From positions 186,001-250,000 of the forward strand of contig NZ_BPLZ01000004.1 in the NCBI RefSeq assembly GCF_019656335.1: a stretch of DNA of 64,000 nt. Direction: 5' to 3'. This DNA is from Pseudomonas sp. NCCP-436. Its GTDB lineage: Bacteria > Pseudomonadota > Gammaproteobacteria > Pseudomonadales > Pseudomonadaceae. Both the position numbers and the translations under genes were made by a program. Below are positions 1 through 9,354 of this stretch, piece after piece; position 1 is the first letter of the stretch; every line of letters starts with the position of its first letter. Below the pieces are notes generated by a model that had not been told where the DNA came from, did not search any database, and saw nothing but the letters and a program-made list of their open reading frames with translations.

Positions 1-150
1 GTGGCAGAGGAAATGAGCCGCTCGGTTGTGGGCATCCGCGACGTCACCGAGCAGACCGTGGCACAGACCGTGGAAACCGCGGCTACCAGTCAGCAGTTGG
101 CCCAATTGGCCGAAGAACTGAGTCAGGCAATCAGTCAGTTGCGTTTGTAA
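1..150 (+). CDS. Methyl-accepting chemotaxis protein, C-terminal fragment
   Basis: The reading frame is open from the first base of the window and ends with TAA at 148-150; about 49 residues are visible. The repeated Ala/Thr/Gln/Glu heptads (for example TAATSQQLAQLAEEL) match the end of the cytoplasmic signalling coiled coil of chemoreceptors, which binds CheA and CheW. The start and sensor region lie outside the window. No CheR-binding pentapeptide is seen at the C-terminus. A complete chemoreceptor of similar C-terminal sequence lies at 5179-7146 on the other strand. Confidence 0.85.
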   Translation: MAEEMSRSVVGIRDVTEQTVAQTVETAATSQQLAQLAEELSQAISQLRL

Positions 151-160
151 GGCATCCAGC

Positions 161-190
161 GGGCGGCGGCCCCTGCCGCCCGTGGTTCTT
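161..190. terminator. Hairpin between convergent genes, possible terminator
   Basis: GGGCGGC at 161-167 pairs with GCCGCCC at 175-181 around a 7-base loop, just after the chemoreceptor stop and before the end of the convergent thioesterase gene. The downstream T-rich stretch (gtggttctt) is weak, so this may be an inefficient or Rho-assisted terminator. Confidence 0.4.
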
Positions 191-211
191 ATGGATCAGA
201 GCGCACCCAGC

Positions 212-1009
212 TCAGCCAAACACGGTGACCGTCTGCCGGCTCAGGGCGATCAGTTCGCCGGCTGCGCTCCACAACCCTGCCGCCACATGGCCGTAGCCGT
301 CGCGGGCATGTTCAATTTCGGCCCGGTACAGACACCAGTCGTCAGTGTTCAGCTGCGGCAGCGGCTGGACGAACTCGATAGTCCAGGTCAGCGAACTGCC
401 AGGCGCAGGCTGCCTGAGGTGCGACAAAACCGCCGGCGGCCAGGCGTCGACCAGCGCAAGCAAATGTGCCTCGGTCATAGTCTGCACCACTGGCTCGTCA
501 CGCAGCCGTACCCAGCCGCCCATCTGGCGCGATCTGTCATGGCTGAATGGCATACCGCCAAGCCCCCAGCGCATGGCCAGGTAACGGGTGAAAGCCGGCG
601 TCACCCCGGGGATGAAGGGCAGCTCGCGGCAGTCCTCGGGAGGTGCGATCTGCGGAGCCGGCAAAGCCTCGACCATCACGTTGGAAGTGCGCGCCGCTCC
701 AAAGCTGGCCTGTACCAGCGTCATCACCTGGCCATTCTGGATCGCCCGCAGACACAGCTGACTGACCGAGCTGCCCTCACGCAACACTTCGACCTGCAGC
801 TCCAAAGCCGTATCGGCGGCCACCGGGCCGACAAAGGTGGTAGCCAGCGAACGCAGCGCCCGCCCCTTCGGAACCCGCGCACGCAATGCCTCGTAAGCCA
901 GTGCCACCACCAGTCCACCGAAACTCGCCCGGCCCTGCCCCCACTGCGCCGGTATCACCACCGCTGCAGGGTCACGGCGCACAGCTTCGAGCATCTCGGA
1001 AAAGCGCAT
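212..1009 (-). CDS. Acyl-CoA thioesterase family protein (TesB-like double hotdog)
   Basis: The 265-residue protein has the layout of TesB-like thioesterases that hydrolyse acyl-CoA to free acid and CoA. The N-terminal part has a conserved GxxSFGGLVVALAYEAL stretch, and a second hotdog-like half ends with the pattern HARDGYGHVAAGLW. The ATG at 1009 is chosen because GAGGTG precedes it at good spacing; the open frame extends 168 bases further upstream but that extension (Cys- and Arg-rich) looks non-coding. Substrate chain length cannot be told. It stands alone, convergent with the chemoreceptor fragment. Confidence 0.8.
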   Translation of the reverse strand: MRFSEMLEAVRRDPAAVVIPAQWGQGRASFGGLVVALAYEALRARVPKGRALRSLATTFVGPVAADTALELQVEVLREGSSVSQLCLRAIQNGQVMTLVQASFGAARTSNVMVEALPAPQIAPPEDCRELPFIPGVTPAFTRYLAMRWGLGGMPFSHDRSRQMGGWVRLRDEPVVQTMTEAHLLALVDAWPPAVLSHLRQPAPGSSLTWTIEFVQPLPQLNTDDWCLYRAEIEHARDGYGHVAAGLWSAAGELIALSRQTVTVFG

Positions 1010-1223
1010 ATACACCTCATGACAGGTCAAGGCTGTCCATCTTAGGTTCTGCAGGAAATGCCGTCGAGCGCAGGCCTGGCAAGACAAAGAGCATTCAGCG
1101 GCACCTCGACATGCTATCGGGCGCAGGATCGCAAAGATGAAGGCGCGCCTGCAGAACCTGCACAGACTCCAGACCATGGTTGATGAGCCGGATCAAGTGT
1201 GCACAACAGGTTGCCTGCTGATG

Positions 1224-3209
1224 CTAGTGCCGCACTCGCCATGGCAACGCCCGGCGCAACTCCCTCAGGGCCCGCCGCAAAGCCCGCGGTGAGGCAGGCG
1301 CACTCGCATAGCGTTGCTGCTCAAAGCAATCGGCAAAGGCCTCGATCAGCTGCGCCTGCTGCGGTAAGGCAAGTGCGGCTCGCCGGGCAAAACTGCGTGC
1401 CCCCTCCCCTGGCAGGCGCTGCACGCCATGGCGGGCCATCTGGCGTTCAAAACCTTGCCAAAGTCGCCCCAGCAAATCCGCACGGTGGCGCCAGGGTTTC
1501 AGGAGCCAAAGAGCCAACACCCCCAGCGACAACGTCATCACGCCAGTGATCAGCAAAGCCAGGCGCTGCCAGTCGAGGGTACCGAACCAGCCATTCAATA
1601 ACCGCAGCTGCTGGTCACCCTGATAGCCCAGAACCCAGCGCTGCCAGCCGTAATTTAGGCCATCCCAGCTCAGCCGTAACTGATTGAGCCAGGCCAGCTC
1701 GCGGTATCGCAACGGCGAGAATGGCTGATCACCTAGAAAGCCTTCCTCGCCGGCCAGTGCCTCCTGCGAGCCGTTCTCGATACGCTGCGGCGCTACCTGG
1801 AAGGTTGGATCGACACTGCGCCAGCCACTGCCCGGTTGCCAGTATTCGACCCAGGCATGGGCGTCGAACTGGCGTATCTGGAAATAGTTGCCGGCCGGAT
1901 TGAATTCGCCGCCCTGGTAACCGGCCACAACCCGCGCCGGAATACCGGCGGCGCGCAGCACGAAGGTCATCGCCCCGGCATAATGAGCGCAGAAGCCGCG
2001 ACGCGTGTTGAAGAGAAAATCATCGATACTGTCGCGCCCTAGCGGCTGCGGATTCAGGGTGTAAACGTAAGGCTCACGATTGAAATGCTGCAGCAGCGCT
2101 GCCACCAGTTCGTCTGGATTGGAGTGACGGGCCTGCAGCTCGGCGGCCCAGACGCGACTGCGCGGGTCACCCTCGCGAGGCAGCGCCAGGGCACGCTGCA
2201 GACTGGCCGAATCAACCTTGATGCCGCGCACGGCCTGCGGCCAGGAATGCGCCTGATAAAGCAGAGTACGCTCCACCGGACGCCGCAGCTGCCAGCGGAA
2301 GTCCTCCATCATTCGCGCATCATCCAGTGCCAGCTCGGCCACATCCAGAGCAAACAGCCAGGGCTTGCCGCTGGGCTGCATGACAATGCTGTAGTCGAGG
2401 CGCTCGCCGCGCTGCTGCCAGTCTGCCGTGCGCGGGCTTTCACCACGCGCGCCACGTGACCAGCGCCGGCCATCGAAATGCTCCAGGGTCAGAGCCCGCC
2501 AGTACAACTGTTCACGTGCCGGGGGCTGGCCATCGAAGCTGGCCCGAAATACCAGTTCCGGCGAACGACTGAGCTGTGCTATATCCGCCGGATCCATGCT
2601 GTCGGAAAGACCGGTGACACCCTGGTTGCCAGGCATCGGCAGCGACCACAACGGTCCGATACGCGGAAACAGCAGAAACAGCATCAGCATCAGCGGCAAG
2701 GCTTGCAACAACATTCCACCAGCCAGCCGCAAAGTTGGCCAGGGTCGCTCGAGCAGACTCGCAGACTGCAAACCGATCAGCGCGGCCAACAGCGCGGTCA
2801 CCGGCAGCAGGCTGTAGAGCGCAGCCAGCAGACCGTCCTCGAACAGGTAGCCGGTGACCACGCAGAAGAAACCAAGAAAGACCACCACCAAAGCATCACG
2901 CCGGCTGCGCATCTCCAGCAGTTTCAGAGTGAAGGTGGCAATCAGCAGCAGTACCGCTGCATCCAACCCTACCAGGGTGCCGCGCGACAGGAAAATGCCG
3001 GCCAGCACCAGCAGTAACAATCCGCCTTTGATCCAGGCTCCGGGGTAGCCCGCCCGCATGCGAAAAATGCGTACCCGCCAGACCGCCGCCGCCAGCCACA
3101 GCAGGCTGATCCACAGCGGCAGGTGCAGCAAATGCGGCAGGATCACCAGAACCTGCGCCACCAGCAGCCAGCTCAACGCTACCCGTGGAATACCCGGCAA
3201 CCGGCTCAT
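1224..3209 (-). CDS. tgpA: TgpA family transglutaminase-like membrane protein (DUF3488/DUF4129)
   Basis: The 661-residue protein has about five to six N-terminal membrane segments (residues 10-190), a periplasmic transglutaminase-like domain and a further membrane helix near residue 550 with a C-terminal cytoplasmic tail. The papain-like triad is visible: Cys407 in RRGFCAHYA, His451 in DAHAWVEYW and Asp467 in SVDPTF. TgpA of P. aeruginosa is an essential inner-membrane protein with a periplasmic transglutaminase domain. The start at 3209 overlaps the stop of the DUF58 gene by ATGA and has GGAG upstream, so the operon moxR-DUF58-tgpA is translationally coupled. Confidence 0.9.
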   Translation of the reverse strand: MSRLPGIPRVALSWLLVAQVLVILPHLLHLPLWISLLWLAAAVWRVRIFRMRAGYPGAWIKGGLLLLVLAGIFLSRGTLVGLDAAVLLLIATFTLKLLEMRSRRDALVVVFLGFFCVVTGYLFEDGLLAALYSLLPVTALLAALIGLQSASLLERPWPTLRLAGGMLLQALPLMLMLFLLFPRIGPLWSLPMPGNQGVTGLSDSMDPADIAQLSRSPELVFRASFDGQPPAREQLYWRALTLEHFDGRRWSRGARGESPRTADWQQRGERLDYSIVMQPSGKPWLFALDVAELALDDARMMEDFRWQLRRPVERTLLYQAHSWPQAVRGIKVDSASLQRALALPREGDPRSRVWAAELQARHSNPDELVAALLQHFNREPYVYTLNPQPLGRDSIDDFLFNTRRGFCAHYAGAMTFVLRAAGIPARVVAGYQGGEFNPAGNYFQIRQFDAHAWVEYWQPGSGWRSVDPTFQVAPQRIENGSQEALAGEEGFLGDQPFSPLRYRELAWLNQLRLSWDGLNYGWQRWVLGYQGDQQLRLLNGWFGTLDWQRLALLITGVMTLSLGVLALWLLKPWRHRADLLGRLWQGFERQMARHGVQRLPGEGARSFARRAALALPQQAQLIEAFADCFEQQRYASAPASPRALRRALRELRRALPWRVRH

Positions 3210-4162
3210 ACCGGCTCTCCGAACAGCGCCAGTGCTCGCAGACACGCCTCGCGGTGGTCAGAGCCGGTATCCGGGGCAAGCGGCGCCTGGCCAGGCAGGC
3301 GCAGTCCGAAGCTCTGCCGACGTTCGCTCAGCACCAGCACCCAGTGGCACAGGCACGACAGGCGCAGCTCGCAATCGCCGTCGAAGGTATCGAAATCCAG
3401 CCACAGGTCGCGCCCGCCAAGACTGGCGAAATCCTTGACCAGCAGTCCCTGACCGCGCGAATAGGCTTTCCAGTCCAGCCGCCGCCTTGAGTCGCCAGGC
3501 TGGTAGTCGCGCAGCCCCAGAAAGTCATCGGCGCCGACATTACGCAGGCGCATGCCTTCCTCCTGCTCATCGGCCTCGCCGGCCGACAGAGGCAAATCTC
3601 CCGGCAGCGGCTGAGGATAAACCAGCACGACCTGATCCAGATCCACCCAGCTCCAGGCAACCAGCAGACCGAGCGGAAAGCGACTTTCCACCCGCAGGCG
3701 CTCCGGCCGCATCCATCCGCGCCGGCTCGCCAGCACACCCAGCTCGACCTCAGCCTGCCCGCCGGCCGACACATCGCACAGCTGTAGCCCGACCGTCGGC
3801 CAACCCAGCGCCACAGCACAATGCCCGCGCTCGCCCCCCTCCAGACGTACGCGCAGGCACGCCTGCTCCCCAGCAAACACTGCCGACGCACCACCGGCCT
3901 TGAGCACCAGCCCTGAGAGGTTACGGTAGGTATGCAGGATAGTGACAACAAACACCGACAACAGCAGAAAGGTAAGAGCGTAAGCCAGGCTGTTCTGGTA
4001 GTTGATCCCCACCAGCAACATCAGCAGCAGTACTCCGGCGAAAGCAACCCCTATCCGGCTGGGCAGGATAAAGATGCGTCGCTGGTTCAGCTGCACGCTG
4101 GTGGCTGGCGGGATACGCCGGGCCAGCCAACGCCGCCACAGCGGTTTCAACGCTGCCTGCAT
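3206..4162 (-). CDS. DUF58 domain-containing membrane protein
   Basis: The 318-residue protein has two membrane segments near residues 33-75 followed by a DUF58 domain whose hallmark is visible as FLGLRDYQPGDSRRRLDWKA near residues 205-230. DUF58 proteins are the middle partner of MoxR AAA+ ATPase and transglutaminase operons; the C-terminal part resembles a von Willebrand A fold. ATG at 4162 starts one base after the moxR stop and fits the family start; an upstream in-frame ATG lies inside moxR. Its biochemical role is not established. Confidence 0.85.
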   Translation of the reverse strand: MQAALKPLWRRWLARRIPPATSVQLNQRRIFILPSRIGVAFAGVLLLMLLVGINYQNSLAYALTFLLLSVFVVTILHTYRNLSGLVLKAGGASAVFAGEQACLRVRLEGGERGHCAVALGWPTVGLQLCDVSAGGQAEVELGVLASRRGWMRPERLRVESRFPLGLLVAWSWVDLDQVVLVYPQPLPGDLPLSAGEADEQEEGMRLRNVGADDFLGLRDYQPGDSRRRLDWKAYSRGQGLLVKDFASLGGRDLWLDFDTFDGDCELRLSCLCHWVLVLSERRQSFGLRLPGQAPLAPDTGSDHREACLRALALFGEPV

Positions 4163-4163
4163 A

Positions 4164-5081
4164 TCAAAGCGCCGGCACTTCGCGCAGCAGACATTGCACC
4201 AGGCTGCCACCGCCATGACCACTCGGATCGGCCCGTTCACGCAAGCGGTGCCCCACCACCGAAGGCAGCACGGCCTGTACGTCCTCGGGGATTACGTAGT
4301 CGCGCTCGGCCAACAGGGCCCAGGCCCTTGCTGCCGCCAGCAGTGCCAGACTGGCACGGGGCGACACCCCCCAGGCGAATTGCGGCTGACTACGGGTGGC
4401 CTCGACCAGCCGCAGCACATAGTCGACAAGCGCATCACTGGCGCGAATTCGTGGCACCTCGGCCTGGATCCGCGCCAGTTCGACACGATCGAGAACCGGC
4501 TCCAGGCGCGGCAACAGATCACGCCGCGCATCGCCCATCAGCAGCGCACGCTCCGCCGCCTGAGACGGATAGCCGAGCGACAGGCGCATGAGAAAGCGGT
4601 CGAGCTGCGATTCAGGCAGGGCAAATGTTCCACCGCTGCTGACCGGGTTTTGCGTGGCGATGACGAAGAACGGCTCCGGCAGTGGCCGGGTAGCGCCCTC
4701 GATGGTTACCTGCCCCTCTTCCATGGCCTCAAGCAAGGCGCTCTGGCTCTTCGGCGTGGCCCGATTGATCTCGTCGGCCAGCAGCAGCTCGGCGAATATC
4801 GGCCCCGGATGAAAGATGAACTGCCCGCTTTCCCTATCGAACACCGAGGTACCGAGGATGTCGCCGGGCAACAGATCCGAGGTGAACTGGATACGCTGGA
4901 AGCTCAGCCCCAGCACCCGCGCCAGAGCATGGCTGAGAGTGGTCTTGCCCATTCCGGGCAGATCCTCGATCAACAGGTGCCCACGTGCCAACAGGCAGGT
5001 CAGAGCCAGACGAACCTGCATCTCCTTACCCAGCAGTACGCCATTGACGGCCTCGAGACAGGCTTCCAGTTTGCTTCGCAT
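4164..5081 (-). CDS. MoxR family AAA+ ATPase
   Basis: The 305-residue protein carries Walker A GMGKTT (Lys46), Walker B LLLADEIN and the sensor region FFVIATQNP, followed by the small helical lid domain typical of MoxR ATPases. Members act as chaperone-like ATPases for maturation of enzymes or membrane complexes. It is the first gene of the three-gene operon with DUF58 and tgpA. AAGGAG precedes the ATG at 5081. The client here is unknown; coupling to TgpA is inferred from gene order. Confidence 0.9.
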   Translation of the reverse strand: MRSKLEACLEAVNGVLLGKEMQVRLALTCLLARGHLLIEDLPGMGKTTLSHALARVLGLSFQRIQFTSDLLPGDILGTSVFDRESGQFIFHPGPIFAELLLADEINRATPKSQSALLEAMEEGQVTIEGATRPLPEPFFVIATQNPVSSGGTFALPESQLDRFLMRLSLGYPSQAAERALLMGDARRDLLPRLEPVLDRVELARIQAEVPRIRASDALVDYVLRLVEATRSQPQFAWGVSPRASLALLAAARAWALLAERDYVIPEDVQAVLPSVVGHRLRERADPSGHGGGSLVQCLLREVPAL

Positions 5082-5178
5082 CGTTTGCTCCTTACATGCA
5101 CAAGGTCGATGCTACTGGGCCACCTCTATGCGGCAAAGCGCTATGAAACCTTTGCTCACGAATCCGTGAGACGGTGCG

Positions 5179-7146
5179 CTATGTCAACCGGAACTGACCG
5201 GCCATGGCCTGCAACTCCTGCCCCAGCTCGGCCAGTTGGATACTCGAAGCGGCGGTCTCGTCCATGGCCGTGGTTGACTGGTCGGCGATATCACGAATCG
5301 AGGTGACGCTACGATTGATTTCCTCCGCCACCGCAGTCTGCTGTTCAGCGGCTGCGGCAATCTGCTGGTTCATTTCGGCAATCTGCGCTACCGCCTCGGC
5401 AATCGCAGCCAGAGCTGTTTCGGTCTGACTCGCCTCGGTCACGGTCAGGCCCACCAGGTTGGCGCTTTCCTGCATGTCAGCCACCGCGCGGCGACTGCCT
5501 TCACGCAGCGCGGCGATCAGCGACTCGATCTCGGCAGTGGACTGCTGGGTACGCCGGGCCAACGCTCGCACTTCGTCTGCCACTACAGCAAAGCCACGGC
5601 CCTGCTCACCGGCCCGGGCCGCCTCAATGGCGGCATTGAGCGCCAGCAGGTTGGTCTGTTCGGCCACACTCTTGATTACTTCCAATACTGAATCAATGCG
5701 TTGGGTATCATGACTCAGACGCTCGATACTGGCGGTGGCAGCGTCCATAGACAACGAAAGCTGCTCGATGCGCTGCAGCGTCTGGCGTACCACCTGACTG
5801 CCTCTGACGACGCGCTGGTCGGCCTGTCGGGTTGATGCCGCCGCTGCTTCGGCATTGCGTGCCACCTCATGGGCCGTGGCTGTCATCTGACTCATGGCCG
5901 TAGCCACCTGCTCCGTTTCCTGCTTCTGCTCACTGACACCCTGGCGAGTCTGCTCGGCGGTGGCCGAGAGCATCTGGGCGGATCCGGAAAGCTGCGCCAC
6001 GCCGCCTTGCAACCGCCCCACCATGTCACGGAGATTGCCCGCCATACGGTGCATGGCAGCCAGCAGCTGACCAATTTCATCGCGCCGCTCCAGTGTCGCC
6101 CGAATGCTCAGGTCACCCTCCGCCACCGCTTCGGCCAGACCGATCACCCGCTTCAGCGGGCGCACGATGGCCAGACAGATAAGCGTCGCTGCCCCCAGGC
6201 CCAACAGCAGCGCCAACCCTGCCGCCAATACGATCAGACTGCTACTGGCCTGCTGTCGGGCCTGCATCGACCGGCGCTGCGCAGCCAGTGCCTGGTCGAC
6301 TCGTTCCAGCAACTGCTCGACCTGCACTTCCAGTTGCTGGTACACCTCCTTCTGCAGTTGCAACTGCTTCGCATATTCGCGGATTCGTTCGTTGAAGGAG
6401 TCGACGTTAACCACCACCTCGCCGAGTACGGCGGAATAACCAGGATCGTCCAGCCCGTCACGCAGTTGTGCAGCCAGCACCTGCGCCTCGTCGGCCTGGG
6501 CGATTTCGCCCTGTTCGTCACTATTACCGCGCCGACTGGCCTCCAGACGCTGCCGGGCCTGAGCCAGCGCCTGCAACAGCAACTGATGAATACGTCCCAC
6601 CTGACCGGCCTGCAACACCGAGTCTCCCCCCTGCTCGCCCTGACTGCGCCGAAGTAGGTCGACACCGTCCTCGGCCAGCCCTTCCTGCAGCAGATCGAGG
6701 CTATTGGCGGCACTAACCACCAGCCAGTCAGCAGCCTGCAACGACAGTTGCAGACTGTCGGTCAGCTCGACATAGCGGGCAAAGGCGTTGCGATAGTCCT
6801 CCAGCGCCGGTTCGACCTGAGCCAGAATCGAGGCACTCTCGCTATCGAGCTCCAGTAGCAGGGACGCTCCGGCTTCGTTGATGGCCTGCGCCTGCTCCAG
6901 CAGGTCCTGGGCATGCTGGCTGTTTCCGGTACGGGCGAAGGCCTGGTCAGTCAGGTGCAAGCGCAGCACCTGCTCACCCAGCGCACTCATGCGTTGCTGG
7001 AGCTGCACACCGGTATGCACCTCGCGTAGTGCCAGCAGTCCGGTTACCGCCACCAGCGCAGTCAGACCAAGCACCAGCGCAAACCCGAGCATCAGCTTGC
7101 CGGCCGTACTCAGGCTCGCCAATCGATTCAGCAACGAGCCACCCAT
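5179..7146 (-). CDS. Methyl-accepting chemotaxis protein
   Basis: The 655-residue chemoreceptor has an N-terminal membrane helix (about residues 15-38), a long helical periplasmic sensor region of about 260 residues, a second membrane helix near 305-330, a HAMP domain, and the signalling domain. The hairpin tip is unmistakable ([20 protein letters not shown], then [12 protein letters not shown]). The sensor is mostly helical with many Leu, Gln and Ala, like helical-bundle sensors (HBM or 4HB type); the ligand is unknown. GGGAGA precedes the ATG. No terminal CheR-tether pentapeptide is seen. Confidence 0.93.
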   Translation of the reverse strand: MGGSLLNRLASLSTAGKLMLGFALVLGLTALVAVTGLLALREVHTGVQLQQRMSALGEQVLRLHLTDQAFARTGNSQHAQDLLEQAQAINEAGASLLLELDSESASILAQVEPALEDYRNAFARYVELTDSLQLSLQAADWLVVSAANSLDLLQEGLAEDGVDLLRRSQGEQGGDSVLQAGQVGRIHQLLLQALAQARQRLEASRRGNSDEQGEIAQADEAQVLAAQLRDGLDDPGYSAVLGEVVVNVDSFNERIREYAKQLQLQKEVYQQLEVQVEQLLERVDQALAAQRRSMQARQQASSSLIVLAAGLALLLGLGAATLICLAIVRPLKRVIGLAEAVAEGDLSIRATLERRDEIGQLLAAMHRMAGNLRDMVGRLQGGVAQLSGSAQMLSATAEQTRQGVSEQKQETEQVATAMSQMTATAHEVARNAEAAAASTRQADQRVVRGSQVVRQTLQRIEQLSLSMDAATASIERLSHDTQRIDSVLEVIKSVAEQTNLLALNAAIEAARAGEQGRGFAVVADEVRALARRTQQSTAEIESLIAALREGSRRAVADMQESANLVGLTVTEASQTETALAAIAEAVAQIAEMNQQIAAAAEQQTAVAEEINRSVTSIRDIADQSTTAMDETAASSIQLAELGQELQAMAGQFRLT

Positions 7147-7294
7147 AACATTCTCCCTGCATTTTTTGCAGTCGCCCCAGATTACGGAACATAGGAGCGC
7201 AGCCGTGCTAGCTACAAGCCATCAATCAGCAGTATGGCTGAAAGAGCTAACCGGACGTCGTTTTCAGGATGGTTTGCGCACAGCCCCCGTCAGT

Positions 7295-7900
7295 TCAGGG
7301 CCGCAGCATATGAAACAACTCGCAGGTTCGACTGTAAGCGCTGCCACCAAGACGCCCGATCAGATCGAGCTTGAGCGGATCAATGCGGCCCTGCTGGTCG
7401 AGCACGGCATCATCGACATGGGCCAGCAGCACCTCGGCAAAGATCAAGTGGCAATTCGGCTGCTGCGCCGGATATGGCTGGATCTGTGCTACCCGACACT
7501 CAAAGGTTACCGGGGAGCCGGCCACCCTCGGTACGTTCAGCCGCTCGCATGGCAGGCAGGGAATACCGCAGCGAGTGAACTCACTGACCTCGGGTGGAAG
7601 AATCTCGGCACTGGCATTCATCATCTCAGCCTGAGCAAAACTCACCAGCTGAATCGCCAGCTCGCCGCTGGATCGGGCATTGCGCAAGGTGTCCTTGAGA
7701 GTGCCATCATCACGACTGCTGACGTTGACCAGCAGGGTCGGCGGATCATCACTGATGACCTGGAAGAAACTGAACGGCGCCAGATTGGCCACCCCGTCCG
7801 GGGATCGGGTGGAAACCCAGGCGATCGGTCGTGGCGTGATGCTCGAAGCCAGCCAACGGTAGGCCTCCAACGCACTGAGACGGGAGAAGTCGAGCAGCAT
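7295..7900 (-). CDS. Flavin reductase-like domain protein (FMN-binding split barrel)
   Basis: The 201-residue protein contains the split-barrel signature of flavin reductase-like proteins: TPRPIAWVST near residue 20, NLAPFSFFQ, and NVSSRDDGTLKDTLRN. These bind FMN and act as NAD(P)H:flavin reductases or as stand-alone flavoproteins. The ATG at 7900 shares one base with the stop of the upstream lipoprotein gene (TGATG), so the two are coupled. The partner monooxygenase, if any, is not in the window. Confidence 0.85.
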   Translation of the reverse strand: MLLDFSRLSALEAYRWLASSITPRPIAWVSTRSPDGVANLAPFSFFQVISDDPPTLLVNVSSRDDGTLKDTLRNARSSGELAIQLVSFAQAEMMNASAEILPPEVSEFTRCGIPCLPCERLNVPRVAGSPVTFECRVAQIQPYPAQQPNCHLIFAEVLLAHVDDAVLDQQGRIDPLKLDLIGRLGGSAYSRTCELFHMLRP

Positions 7901-8178
7901 CAACGCCCCGCTCGCGATTCGCGGATATAGAAGCGGGCACGCTCGGACTTGCTGGTGCAACCTTCGTAGGCCTCGAACTGCTGCTGGGTCTTGGCCGCTG
8001 TCAGCAGGGAGAGTGCCTTGGAATAGCTCACGGTACCGGCAAAGCCTTCAGCCTCGGCGATGCTCAGTTCCTTCCAGGCTGCATCCAGCTGGTTGGCGCA
8101 AGTCTCACGGTACAGGGTCTTGCCCGCACAGCCGCTCAGAGCTACCGCCAGCAGCGGAAAACAGATCCAGAGTTTCAT
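7900..8178 (-). CDS. Small putative lipoprotein
   Basis: The 92-residue protein starts with a lipoprotein signal peptide (MKLWICFPLLAVALSGC) whose lipobox Leu-Ser-Gly-Cys puts the modified cysteine at residue 17. The mature part is short, helical and charged, with three further cysteines. AAGGAG lies about 10 bases before the ATG at 8178, favouring it over an in-frame GTG at 8187. It overlaps the flavin reductase-like gene by one base. Function unknown. Confidence 0.75.
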   Translation of the reverse strand: MKLWICFPLLAVALSGCAGKTLYRETCANQLDAAWKELSIAEAEGFAGTVSYSKALSLLTAAKTQQQFEAYEGCTSKSERARFYIRESRAGR

Positions 8179-8364
8179 TTCGACCACACTCCTTCCACGG
8201 ATAGGACTACAGGTTAACCCGGTCTATGACGCCGGGTAGCGGGGAAAGTGCCCGGTGCCCGGCCACTGCAGGGGGCGGGAACCGCCGTCGGATTCTAGCA
8301 AAGAGAAACTTGGCGTCGCCCTGCGGCGGGCGTAAGGTCGACACTTCTTCGGGGGAGTTCACAG

Positions 8365-9351
8365 ATGAGCAAAAAAGTCGCGCTGGTACTGGGCTCGGGA
8401 GGCGCACGCGGCTATGCCCACATCGGCGTGATCGAAGAGCTGCTGTCACGCGGCTATGAGATCGGCTGCATTGCCGGCTGCTCCATGGGAGCCGTGGTCG
8501 GCGGCATCTACGCTGCCGGACGTCTGGATGACTACCGAACCTGGACCGAGAGCCTCGACTACCTGGATGTCCTGCGGCTGCTGGATGTCAGTTTCCGGCT
8601 CGGCGCCATTCGAGGTGAACGGGTATTCGGGCGCATCCATGAGATGGTCGGCGACATCAACATCGAAGATCTGCCGATCCCTTTCACAGCTGTAGCCACG
8701 GACCTGACCAATCACCAGGAAATCTGGTTCCAGGAAGGCTGTCTGCACCAGGCCATGCGGGCCTCGGCGGCGATTCCCAGCCTCTTCACCCCAGTGATTC
8801 AGGGCCGCCGCGTGCTGGTTGACGGAGGCCTGCTCAACCCGCTGCCGATCGTTCCCGTAGTGTCCAGCCATTGTGACCTGATCGTCGCGGTCAACCTCAA
8901 TGCCACCAACCAGAACCACTACCAGTTACCGGTGGTGGAACGACCGGCGGCCTGGAAAAACCGCATCGATCAGCTGGTGTCGAGCCTCGGCTCACATCTG
9001 CCGGGTTTTCTCCGTCGCAATGGCGATACGGCACAATTGACGGACGAGCGGAGCGCGATGCAAACCCCGGTGGCTGATGAGGATCAGGCCTCGCCCAAAT
9101 CGGCCAGTGGCTCCCATGTGGCCGACTTCAGCGGGCCAGGCTCGCTGCTGGAGCTGGTCAACCAGAGCTTTGAAGTAATGCAGACCTCGCTGGCGCAGTA
9201 CAAGATTGCCGGCTATCCACCGGACATCCTGATCAATATTCCGCGCCGCGTCTGCCGCTTCTTCGAGTTCTACAAGGCGCCTGAGCTGATCATGCTGGGC
9301 CGGCAGATCGCTCACGACACCCTGAATCGCTACGAGAATCCGCTGGGTTGA
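8365..9351 (+). CDS. Patatin-like phospholipase family protein (RssA-like)
   Basis: The 328-residue protein shows the patatin set: oxyanion-hole GSGGARGYAHIG near residue 10, nucleophile motif GCSMG near residue 35, and the catalytic Asp in VDGGLLNPLP near residue 155. Patatin-like proteins are Ser-Asp dyad lipid acyl hydrolases. There is no secretion signal, so a cytoplasmic or inner-membrane-associated role is likely, similar to E. coli RssA. GGAG is eight bases before the ATG. A variable, polar loop follows the catalytic Asp (about residues 195-255). Confidence 0.88.
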   Translation: MSKKVALVLGSGGARGYAHIGVIEELLSRGYEIGCIAGCSMGAVVGGIYAAGRLDDYRTWTESLDYLDVLRLLDVSFRLGAIRGERVFGRIHEMVGDINIEDLPIPFTAVATDLTNHQEIWFQEGCLHQAMRASAAIPSLFTPVIQGRRVLVDGGLLNPLPIVPVVSSHCDLIVAVNLNATNQNHYQLPVVERPAAWKNRIDQLVSSLGSHLPGFLRRNGDTAQLTDERSAMQTPVADEDQASPKSASGSHVADFSGPGSLLELVNQSFEVMQTSLAQYKIAGYPPDILINIPRRVCRFFEFYKAPELIMLGRQIAHDTLNRYENPLG

Positions 9352-9354
9352 TCC